This document shows, in pieces, positions 1 through 5,354 of a stretch of DNA of 6,460 nt. This stretch comes from Candidatus Poribacteria bacterium (GTDB taxonomy: Bacteria > Poribacteria > WGA-4E > DTYX01). Position numbers and translations under genes: made by a program. The stretch covers positions 1-6,460 of the forward strand of contig DTYX01000395.1 in the NCBI GenBank assembly GCA_012961655.1, written 5' to 3'. How positions within the stretch are numbered: position 1 is the stretch's first letter; the number at the start of each line of letters is the position of its first letter. The notes beneath the pieces are model-generated. The model was not told the DNA's origin. It was given only the letters and a program-made list of their open reading frames with translations, and ran no database searches.

Positions 1-35
1 ACGTGATACGTAATACGTGATACGTGATACGTGAA
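1..35. repeat. Heptanucleotide tandem repeat (ACGTGAT)n
   Basis: Five consecutive 7-bp units: ACGTGAT, ACGTAAT, ACGTGAT, ACGTGAT, ACGTGAA, followed by a decayed unit (ATGTGGA). The array starts at the first base of the window, so it may continue to the left. It lies just downstream of the stop codon of the DUF1573 gene. It resembles in style the short tandemly repeated heptamers known from some cyanobacteria and other repeat-rich genomes. No function can be assigned; it has no stem-loop with a T run that would make it a terminator. Confidence 0.9.
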
Positions 36-58
36 ATGTGGATATTGATTTTCTTTTA

Positions 59-895
59 TCATCGTTGGTCTATTGTTACTACGATTTCCGCCTCAGGGGT
101 TTTTGGGTCGTTGCTTTTGATATAGACTGTCCTTGTCAACTTGTTTGGAGAAGAGGATGCATGCCAGGCCATAAAAGCATCATGGTCTTTTGAATGGTGG
201 CGCATTGGAGTATGATGCGATGGGTCGTAAGTTACGGTCAGAGTGGCAGATTCGTTCGGCGCTAGTTTATAGCCCGCTTTGTCGGATGCGTCTTCTCTTC
301 TATTGAGGTTAATCTGTTTGCCATCCCGCGATTTTAACGCCGCTGTTGTACAGCCGCAAGACGTTGTAACACTGCGAATTTCCAGGTCGGTATATCCGAC
401 ATTTTTGACGGTGAAATCCTCGGATACTTTCTCTTTATAGACTTTTCCGAAATCGAATCTTTCCGGTTCGATGGCGATTTTAGGAGCGTTTATGGTCTGC
501 GACTGAGTATCCAACCGTTGCTCCTTTTGCCACAGCCCCAAGAATCCGCCGTAGACAGCGGTAACCGCCCAATAGATATCGGCGGGTTGTGTCATAGTGG
601 GAACTTTCATGCGGAAAGTGAAATCTTCGGAGGCGTCCGTTTTCATACGCTTCTTCAAAGACTTGGGCTTGATTTCCCATTCTTCTGGCATCTTAACCGC
701 CTCAACTCTCAGAGCCACAGGGTCACTCGTGTTCTGGACTTTGATGGTGACCTCTTCCCAAACACCCGCTGCCAGGTCGGATTTGCTAAAACTTATAATC
801 TTACCGGAATAGATATGCTGTGTTTTGAACGATGATAGCAGCGTCACAGCGGAAAAAACCATCAGTAGTAGCAAAGATTTACGGATGAAATTCAT
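59..895 (-). CDS. Exported DUF1573 (Ig-like) protein with His/Met-rich insertion
   Basis: The product is 278 aa from ATG at 893-895. This start is preferred over an upstream in-frame start because it has a strong AAGGAGG site 9 nt upstream and begins directly with a signal peptide (MNFIRKSLLLLMVF, hydrophobic to about residue 22). Residues about 40-115 look like a beta-sandwich domain of the NEW3/Ig kind. Residues about 138-278 form a DUF1573 domain, recognisable from 'FDFGKV' (147-152), the Ser-Cys-Gly-Cys-Thr motif (179-183, Cys180 and Cys182) and the closing 'RTVYIKSNDP' strand (255-264). Between the last two strands lies an extra loop with six His (227, 228, 233, 234, 238, 245) and two Met (231, 242). 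It is the last gene of a four-gene operon, starting one base after the stop of the polyferredoxin. DUF1573 has no settled biochemical role; the CxC pair and His loop suggest redox or metal contact in the periplasm, which is inference. Confidence 0.88.
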   Translation of the reverse strand: MNFIRKSLLLLMVFSAVTLLSSFKTQHIYSGKIISFSKSDLAAGVWEEVTIKVQNTSDPVALRVEAVKMPEEWEIKPKSLKKRMKTDASEDFTFRMKVPTMTQPADIYWAVTAVYGGFLGLWQKEQRLDTQSQTINAPKIAIEPERFDFGKVYKEKVSEDFTVKNVGYTDLEIRSVTTSCGCTTAALKSRDGKQINLNRREDASDKAGYKLAPNESATLTVTYDPSHHTPMRHHSKDHDAFMAWHASSSPNKLTRTVYIKSNDPKTPEAEIVVTIDQR

Positions 896-896
896 C

Positions 897-2513
897 TTAT
901 GTCTCCTCCTTATTTTGCTTTCGGCTTTCGCGCTGGGCAAATATTAAAATGGCAGACCCTTCAATCGGGCACACATGCTCGCACACCCCACATCCGATGC
1001 ACTTTTCATAATCGACGATGGGACGGCGCATGCCATCTATCTTTTCAAGTCTGATGGCATAATATGGACAATAGTCGTAACAGACTCGACATGGAGTGTT
1101 CCATGCCCACGCGTGACATCTTGAACGATATAGGTTTGCCAGCCCCAATCGAAACCGCTGTTTTTCCTGAAGGGTCAGTTTTTTCAGCGCATTTGTGGGG
1201 CAAACCAATGTGCAGAGATTACAGAATTTTGGGCAACCGCCCTTCTCCGTTTGCCCCTTTTTGCGCGGTATTAATCGAGGAGTGAGAAATCCCTCGAATC
1301 CCGCCTCAAATAACATCGGGTGCAAGACGTTGGTGCGACAAACTTTCATGCACTCGTTGCATTGGATGCACGCCGCTGTAAATTGTTCCTCTGCTAACGC
1401 GCCAGGTGGGCGAATCAACCGCGAAGGATATGCATGGCGAGTTTGCGCGGCTTTGAATATTCCGACGGACAAAAGACTCACACCGAGCGCGCCCAGCAAA
1501 GTCCGGCGCGAAAGTTCAATTCCGCGTCTCTGCGTTTGAGCGTTGACAACTCTGACGGGGTTCATCCTCTTTTCCAACAAGCGGCTTAACAACGGCGAAC
1601 GGAATTTAAATGAGATATAATCGTTGGGGCAATCAGAAGCGCAACGCAAGCAGAGAATGCATTCTTCCTTGTGATATTTCGAGCCTTCACGGAGTTTACC
1701 CTCGAGCGAAGCGAAGGGTTCGAGGAGATGCCTGTCTTCAACTGATGCCATAGTACATCCGCTTAAGCAGAGGTTGCATTTTGAACATGCGTCTTTTGTC
1801 CGACGGGTCAAGGGGCTCAATAGCGAAAATAGACCCAACAGCGCGCCCAATGGGCATAAGTTTCGACACCAATAACGACGATTTTTAGCCCCCAAAGCCA
1901 ATACACCGGCGAAGATAACGAAGGTCAACGCGCCCAAAAAGTAGAACCGAGTTTCCAACTCCACCATGCCCAATCGATTTGGAAACAGAGGGCGCAAGAG
2001 CGCGATGACGCTATTTGCAAGATATGAAAAAGCCGGCAGAATTACTATCGTAAAACTGCGGGTTATCAAACTCAACGGGTCAAAGAGACCAGCGAAATTT
2101 AACTCAAAGATAGATAGCATCAACAACCCAAACAGTAGGTAAAATTTTAGATAACGTATAGAGAGACCAAGTTTTTCGGAAAAACTTGGTCTCTTTTCCA
2201 CATTCTGTTTGTCTCGCCTGCGGTGAAAGATATATCCATCGGATATATCAATCAGAAAACCGAACGGACACGCCCAACCGCAGAAAACCCGCCCCAACAA
2301 CATGGTGATTACAATTATTGCCAAAGCTGGCAAAAGGTCGATGATTAATGACCTCTTAGCAATCCAACTGGATAATGCAATCAGCGGGTCAATCCGCAGC
2401 CACGATTCCGCTGGAAGTAACGTCTGAAGCGGGTATCTGGTCGTAAAAAGCAGCAAAAGGAACGTCGCGAAAAAACTGCCCTGCCCTATCTTACGGATGA
2501 GTTGAGTTCGCAT
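897..2513 (-). CDS. Fused NapH-NapG-like membrane polyferredoxin (quinol-side electron transfer)
   Basis: The product is 538 aa. The N-terminal half is NapH/MauN-like: hydrophobic segments near 13-32, 56-74, 122-138, 152-173 and 190-209, the two family motifs FCGWACP (77-83) and WCRNLCP (215-221), and two 4Fe-4S ferredoxin motifs (Cys243/246/249/253 and Cys285/288/291/295). Then comes an internal twin-arginine motif SRRTLL (335-340) followed by a hydrophobic stretch to about 356. The C-terminal half is NapG/MauM-like with four cluster motifs: Cys382/385/388/392, Cys427/431/434/438, Cys466/475/478/482 and Cys505/508/511/515. In nitrate-reductase systems NapH and NapG are separate proteins that carry electrons from quinol to the periplasm; here both are in one chain, and the internal Tat-like segment would place the second half outside. 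No nitrate reductase gene is in the window, so the electron acceptor is unknown. The ATG at 2511-2513 has only a weak GGCGAG site (7 nt spacing), 19 bp after the nitroreductase stop, suggesting translational coupling. Two perfect palindromes lie inside the gene. Confidence 0.9.
   Translation of the reverse strand: MRTQLIRKIGQGSFFATFLLLLFTTRYPLQTLLPAESWLRIDPLIALSSWIAKRSLIIDLLPALAIIVITMLLGRVFCGWACPFGFLIDISDGYIFHRRRDKQNVEKRPSFSEKLGLSIRYLKFYLLFGLLMLSIFELNFAGLFDPLSLITRSFTIVILPAFSYLANSVIALLRPLFPNRLGMVELETRFYFLGALTFVIFAGVLALGAKNRRYWCRNLCPLGALLGLFSLLSPLTRRTKDACSKCNLCLSGCTMASVEDRHLLEPFASLEGKLREGSKYHKEECILCLRCASDCPNDYISFKFRSPLLSRLLEKRMNPVRVVNAQTQRRGIELSRRTLLGALGVSLLSVGIFKAAQTRHAYPSRLIRPPGALAEEQFTAACIQCNECMKVCRTNVLHPMLFEAGFEGFLTPRLIPRKKGQTEKGGCPKFCNLCTLVCPTNALKKLTLQEKQRFRLGLANLYRSRCHAWAWNTPCRVCYDYCPYYAIRLEKIDGMRRPIVDYEKCIGCGVCEHVCPIEGSAILIFAQRESRKQNKEET
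905..911 (-). promoter_or_regulatory. Ribosome binding site of the DUF1573 gene
   Basis: The minus strand reads AAGGAGG here, 9 nt before the ATG at 893-895. The site lies inside the last codons of the polyferredoxin gene. It decides the start codon against a longer in-frame reading that would begin at 940. Confidence 0.85.
2162..2194. repeat. Perfect 33-bp palindrome inside the polyferredoxin gene
   Basis: Sixteen-base arms (AGAGACCAAGTTTTTC and its exact reverse complement) flank a single central G. It encodes residues 107-118 (KRPSFSEKLGLS), the loop just before the third hydrophobic segment. It would form a very stable hairpin in mRNA. It looks like an in-frame palindromic element inserted at a tolerant loop, but no second copy exists in this window. 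Confidence 0.9.
2229..2249. repeat. Perfect 21-bp inverted repeat inside the polyferredoxin gene
   Basis: Arms GATATATCC and GGATATATC (9 bp each) flank the trinucleotide ATC. It encodes residues 89-95 (DISDGYI), shortly after the FCGWACP motif, and lies 34 bp from the larger palindrome. It may be chance or part of the same structured mRNA segment. Confidence 0.7.
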
Positions 2514-2532
2514 GTTACAACTCGCCGACCTT

Positions 2533-3375
2533 TTAAAGGGAATAGCCGACTGGCATAATCAACAAAGGGCGATGGCGTTTTGGCAACTTGAGAGCCTTTT
2601 GCACTCGCCCATCGTCGAAAGCCCCCACTGCGACCGTCGATAGCCCCAACACCTCCGCTTGCAGGTAAATATTCTGTGAGATATTTCCCGCTTCAATAAT
2701 TGAATAGCGCACCCCGCGTCGTTCATATTTTATCATGCTGCGTTCATATTCCGCTGTGATGACAAGATTAACTGAAGCGGCGGCGATAAATTCCTGGGCG
2801 AGCGCAGCGATGGCAAGGCCAGTTCGTTTGTCATCTTCTGTTATCCGTTCAAGTGCATGTATATGCGGCTGATAATGATACACTCTCGTAGGTAAAACTA
2901 CGTAGATGTCTATCGGATACAAAGCCCCGGCCGAGGGGGCAGTTCGTAATTTAATCCCCTGTTCTTCGCCGGTGACGCCTTGAGCTGACCATAGCAGTTG
3001 GGAAAGTTGCGATAGTGTAATCGGCTTTGAAGAGAATTTCCTCCGTGAGCGACGGGAGAGAATCGCTTCTTCCAGGGACAGTTTGCCCTTCAGGATTGCA
3101 TCTGGCAGAGTGAATTTAGATTGGGTTATCTTATCGACGGTCACAGATGCCAATCCTGTTTTTCCCCGCCTTCCAGCTTCTGAAGCGCCTTCCGCTCTAA
3201 ACGTTAATACAGATGCGGCAAACGCGCCTATACCGCGAAGAAAATACCTCCGATTTATAGAGCGTGTTGAGGGGGCCTTCTCCTTCGAAAAGCTGGAATG
3301 AACCCCTGTTTCGTTTTGGAGTTTTCTCTTTTTCTCGTTTGCTTGGTTCAGGTTATTTCTCCACTTCAATTCCAT
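2533..3375 (-). CDS. Tat-exported SagB-type nitroreductase-family oxidoreductase
   Basis: The product is 280 aa. A twin-arginine signal NRRYFLRG (41-48) with a hydrophobic core to about 59 follows an unusually long polar N-terminus of 40 residues. The rest is a nitroreductase-fold FMN domain of the SagB/ThcOx type: SRRSRRKF (107-114) and TAPSAGALYP (145-154), which in this family contact FMN, then the helix EAGNISQNIYLQAEVLGL (228-245), VGAFDD (250-255) and the terminal PVGYSL. Family members include azoline dehydrogenases of peptide-toxin clusters, but no YcaO, E1-like or precursor-peptide gene is visible here, so that role is not supported. Tat export suggests the protein is folded with FMN before reaching the periplasm. 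The ATG at 3373-3375 lies 23 bp inside the end of the PII-like gene and has an AAAAAGGA site 8 nt upstream; no other ATG precedes the Tat motif. The neighbouring polyferredoxin is a plausible electron donor (inference). Confidence 0.9.
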   Translation of the reverse strand: MELKWRNNLNQANEKKRKLQNETGVHSSFSKEKAPSTRSINRRYFLRGIGAFAASVLTFRAEGASEAGRRGKTGLASVTVDKITQSKFTLPDAILKGKLSLEEAILSRRSRRKFSSKPITLSQLSQLLWSAQGVTGEEQGIKLRTAPSAGALYPIDIYVVLPTRVYHYQPHIHALERITEDDKRTGLAIAALAQEFIAAASVNLVITAEYERSMIKYERRGVRYSIIEAGNISQNIYLQAEVLGLSTVAVGAFDDGRVQKALKLPKRHRPLLIMPVGYSL

Positions 3376-3781
3376 CGCTATAATCCTTTTTTCTATTGTG
3401 ATGAACTATGTTGGGAGCATATCTGAAAAGTGGAGTAGAGGACGCCAAAGCGCTTCCTCCGCTTTCACCCGTGCGAATTTTAACGGCGTCCTCAACATGA
3501 GTGACAAAGATAATGCCATCGCCCCGGCTGCCTGTATAGGCGTTTTTTCTTATCGCCTCAACATACCTTTCAGCGTCAGCATCGGAGCACACAAGTTCCA
3601 ATTTTACAACTTCGACGTATTTGGAGACCAGTTCAAAAGATAATTTGGCATCCTTTGGGTCTATATCTCCGTCCACTTCCTTAACGTGGATGATGTTTAT
3701 ATTTGTGGCTCCTGATTCCTTGAGAGCATGGATAACCCCGTCAATTTTTGAAACTCGGATGTAGGCTTTTAGTTCCTTCAT
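3353..3781 (-). CDS. Divergent PII-like signalling protein
   Basis: The product is 142 aa and aligns without gaps to the GlnB/GlnK fold over residues 1-109: MKELKAYIRVSKID at the start, B-loop TGSRGDG (83-89) with following IIFV strand, and C-loop KIRTGESGG (101-109). PII proteins are cytoplasmic trimers that bind ATP/ADP and 2-oxoglutarate and control partners through the T-loop. Here the T-loop keeps its length but not its sequence: the uridylylated Tyr51 is Leu, the 2-oxoglutarate ligand Gln39 is Asp, Lys58 is Val and the nucleotide-contacting Lys90 is Ile. Nitrogen sensing by the usual route is therefore doubtful; it may bind another ligand. A tail of about 30 residues after the C-loop (113-142) is extra compared with the usual 112 aa. 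A G-rich AGGGGGG stretch lies about 9 nt upstream of the ATG at 3779-3781. It is the first gene of the four-gene operon. A related PII-like family is the main alternative. Confidence 0.85.
   Translation of the reverse strand: MKELKAYIRVSKIDGVIHALKESGATNINIIHVKEVDGDIDPKDAKLSFELVSKYVEVVKLELVCSDADAERYVEAIRKNAYTGSRGDGIIFVTHVEDAVKIRTGESGGSALASSTPLFRYAPNIVHHNRKKDYSDGIEVEK
3384..3391 (-). promoter_or_regulatory. Ribosome binding site of the SagB-type gene
   Basis: The minus strand reads AAAAAGGA ending 8 nt before the ATG at 3373-3375. It lies within the 3' end of the PII-like gene and supports the overlapping start. Confidence 0.75.
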
Positions 3782-3810
3782 AATCTACTACCCCCCTTTC
3801 TTCCTAGGAG

Positions 3811-3830
3811 ACTTTTCGGAAAGTCCGAAA
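3811..3830. repeat. Overlapping small inverted repeats upstream of the PII-like gene
   Basis: Two alternative hairpins share this stretch: GACTTT/AAAGTC around TCGG (3810-3825) and TTTCGGA/TCCGAAA around AAG (3814-3830). They fall in the leader 30-50 bp before the PII-like start codon, so they could form alternative structures in the mRNA. No riboswitch class is recognised. Confidence 0.5.
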
Positions 3831-3872
3831 GCGCACATCACTATTTTGACTTCACCCCCACTTTTGGACTAA

Positions 3873-3904
3873 CGGATTTTAAGCTAAAGAAATCCGCTAG
3901 CTTA
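3873..3904. repeat. Overlapping inverted repeats in the PII-like leader
   Basis: TAAGCTA (3880-3886) pairs with TAGCTTA (3898-3904), and CGGATTT (3873-3879) pairs with AAATCCG (3890-3896). The two pairings exclude each other. They sit in the 240-bp spacer (3782-4021) between the CcmH-like gene and the PII-like gene. That spacer has no ORF of note and no convincing sigma-70 promoter on inspection. Confidence 0.45.
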
Positions 3905-3956
3905 TCATTGTGATTTACTCTCGTTCCGAGTGGTTAAATCTTTTCCGAAATCTCTC

Positions 3957-3980
3957 GTAGGTCGAAATTCACATTTCGAC
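3957..3980. repeat. Dispersed palindromic repeat, copy 1
   Basis: The sequence GTAG followed by gtcgaaattcacatttcgac forms an 8-bp stem (GTCGAAAT/ATTTCGAC) with a 4-base loop TCAC. A near-identical copy, differing at one loop base (A to G), is at 5242-5265 in the same orientation. Together they bracket the CcmH-like gene. Confidence 0.88.
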
Positions 3981-3984
3981 GCCT

Positions 3985-4005
3985 TATTGTCTAGGGTTGA
4001 CAATA
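3985..4005. repeat. Inverted repeat just downstream of the CcmH-like gene
   Basis: TATTGTC pairs with GACAATA across a 7-base loop, 16 bp past the stop codon of the CcmH-like gene. On the minus strand no T run follows, so it is at best a weak or factor-dependent terminator or an mRNA 3'-end stabiliser. Confidence 0.4.
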
Positions 4006-4021
4006 CCGATTCCATGATTAA

Positions 4022-5212
4022 TCACCACTCTTCTTTCAATGGGTCGTAATCCTCGCTGAATCGGTAGATAATCCACTCTGTAGTTTTTCCCTCTAAAAGC
4101 CAGCTTTTAATGAGCATCTTTTGGGCTTCGCTTAAAGGGCATTTATCCTCCCGCAGGGTTAAGCCAAAATCACAGGTTTTACATACAACATTATCCAAAA
4201 TCTCATCCGGCAATTCCTCTTCCATTGCATAACAGCTTTCACAACAAAACACCATCTTCTTTCCATTCAAGGTGCGATAGTACGCTTTGTCCCTAATAGG
4301 ACGGGTGCAAAGGTCACCGTTGATACCTAAATAGGCGCCATCAACATTCTTCGCGCAGGTCTTCCCACAGGGCGCCGGCATCGCCGCGGCGGCTTCCTCT
4401 GTTGTCAATCCCATCTGAATATACACTTCATAATGGCGCAATATTAACGGTATGCGTTCACACCAAGGCATTTCCTGGATACAGGTGCGCAATGATTCCG
4501 TACAGGCGCAAGGGCATTCAGAGTCATCCAGCAGAGCATCTGGTAGATTATCAATCTGTGCCAGGATATCCGCATACGCTTTGATGGATTGAAATTTCTG
4601 AATGCCAGCAGCTATCATTTTAGCATATTTAATCTGGTATTCGCTTTCTTTCAACTGGTTTATAATTTCTAGTTCATTCAGCCCCGACTCATTCAGGTCA
4701 TGAATATCCGCCATAATCTCATCGATAACAGGACATTTTGGGACTTTTTCATCGCCTCGCAATTCAGCGATGCAGATTTCTATGGTTTCATCGCAAGCGC
4801 AGGGACAACGCCCTTGTCGGATAACCCCCTGAGGCAGGTCATATATAAACGCAATGTTATCTCCGTTGAAATTCCATATCACATCTCTTACGGAATGCCC
4901 CTCTTCTAACCGCGCTTTTGCCAGGATTCTCAACTCTTTCGCCATTTCACAGTTATGCTTATTTAGAGTCCGTTCGCTCTTGTCTCCACACTTCGTACAA
5001 TACATCTGAGAATAGATGGATTTCAGTTCCTTCTTAGTGATGGCTTCGTTCCTCACAACCTTCGGCTTCTTTGCCTCTCCTGAGTGGATGAATATGAGGG
5101 AGAAACCAATCGCCATCGCTGCTACCACAAACGTATAAAGTTTCGAAATCCTCCCTAATCCCCCTTTGCGAAAGGGGGGGAGTGAGGAATTTTGCTCACC
5201 GATGAATACCAC
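4022..5212 (-). CDS. Exported 22-cysteine protein with four CcmH-like modules and a TRASH-like knuckle
   Basis: The product is 396 aa from GTG at 5210-5212 (GAGGT site 9 nt upstream); a shorter form could start at ATG 5114-5116. A signal peptide or anchor spans about 25-47. Four modules follow, each a cysteine motif, then a helix and a 'G-x-T/S-x-x-E/D-x-I' turn as in the CcmH/CycL redox domain: A, Cys72/75/88 with helix to 115; B, CPCAC at 136-140, Cys147, Cys160, helix to 187; C, CPCAC at 233-237, Cys244, Cys251, helix to 278; D, Cys344/347/358 with helix to 386. Between C and D, Cys282/286, Cys302 and FCCESC (322-327) resemble a TRASH/YHS metal-binding knuckle. CcmH reduces apocytochrome c haem-binding cysteines in the periplasm; canonical CcmH has one CxxC module, so this architecture is unusual and may serve thiol exchange or metal handling. 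No cytochrome c or other Ccm gene is in the window. Residues 9-24 are encoded by a dispersed repeat. Confidence 0.83.
   Translation of the reverse strand: MVFIGEQNSSLPPFRKGGLGRISKLYTFVVAAMAIGFSLIFIHSGEAKKPKVVRNEAITKKELKSIYSQMYCTKCGDKSERTLNKHNCEMAKELRILAKARLEEGHSVRDVIWNFNGDNIAFIYDLPQGVIRQGRCPCACDETIEICIAELRGDEKVPKCPVIDEIMADIHDLNESGLNELEIINQLKESEYQIKYAKMIAAGIQKFQSIKAYADILAQIDNLPDALLDDSECPCACTESLRTCIQEMPWCERIPLILRHYEVYIQMGLTTEEAAAAMPAPCGKTCAKNVDGAYLGINGDLCTRPIRDKAYYRTLNGKKMVFCCESCYAMEEELPDEILDNVVCKTCDFGLTLREDKCPLSEAQKMLIKSWLLEGKTTEWIIYRFSEDYDPLKEEW
5148..5192. repeat. G/C-run palindromic repeat overlapping the start of the CcmH-like gene
   Basis: The core CCCCCTTT (5160-5167) and AAAGGGGG (5171-5178) are separated by GCG, with partly matching flanks. 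It is the same family as the element at 5294-5330. In the reading frame of the CcmH-like gene it encodes approximately NSSLPPFRKGGLGRIS, a peptide typical of a translated widespread intergenic repeat and not of a conserved domain. Confidence 0.8.
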
Positions 5213-5221
5213 AACTAAAGT

Positions 5222-5226
5222 ACCTC
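5222..5226 (-). promoter_or_regulatory. Putative ribosome binding site for the GTG start of the CcmH-like gene
   Basis: The minus strand reads GAGGT 9 nt before the GTG at 5210-5212. No comparable site precedes the internal ATG at 5114-5116, which favours the longer protein with the repeat-encoded N-terminus. Confidence 0.5.
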
Positions 5227-5241
5227 ACAATGCTCTAATTT

Positions 5242-5265
5242 GTAGGTCGAAATTCGCATTTCGAC
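5242..5265. repeat. Dispersed palindromic repeat, copy 2
   Basis: GTAG followed by gtcgaaattcgcatttcgac, with the 8-bp stem GTCGAAAT/ATTTCGAC and loop TCGC. It matches 23 of 24 bases of the copy at 3957-3980 in the same orientation. It lies about 30 bp upstream of the CcmH-like GTG start. Confidence 0.88.
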
Positions 5266-5293
5266 TGCGATGATTGGATGAATGGCACTGAAG

Positions 5294-5320
5294 CTAAAAA
5301 TCCCCCTTAATAAAGGGGGG
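5294..5320 (-). terminator. Likely intrinsic terminator of the PpiC-like gene, built from a repeat
   Basis: Read on the minus strand, CCCCCTT, loop TATT and AAGGGGG are followed by A and five T residues, the form of a Rho-independent terminator. It lies 35-60 bp past the stop codon of the PpiC-like gene (5355). The stem belongs to the same G/C-run repeat family as 5148-5192, so the repeat may have been recruited as a terminator. If active, the CcmH-like gene needs its own promoter in the short space downstream; none is obvious. Confidence 0.6.
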
Positions 5321-5354
5321 CAGGGGATTGTTCGTTTTTGATGCCCTAATTCCC

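Noticed and set aside
1..35. CRISPR array
   Set aside because: The units are 7 bp and contiguous without spacers, so this is a simple tandem repeat.
896..940. Longer start for the DUF1573 gene
   Set aside because: The 15 extra residues are read from the end of the polyferredoxin gene, while the ATG at 893-895 has an AAGGAGG site and begins a signal peptide.
2533..3375. Azoline (thiazole/oxazole) peptide biosynthesis cluster
   Set aside because: A SagB-type dehydrogenase is present, but there is no YcaO cyclodehydratase, E1-like protein or precursor peptide, and this protein carries a Tat export signal.
3997..4024. Plus-strand TTGACA that could be a -35 box
   Set aside because: No -10 hexamer stands at 16-18 bp, it points antisense to every gene, and it is part of the TATTGTC/GACAATA inverted repeat.
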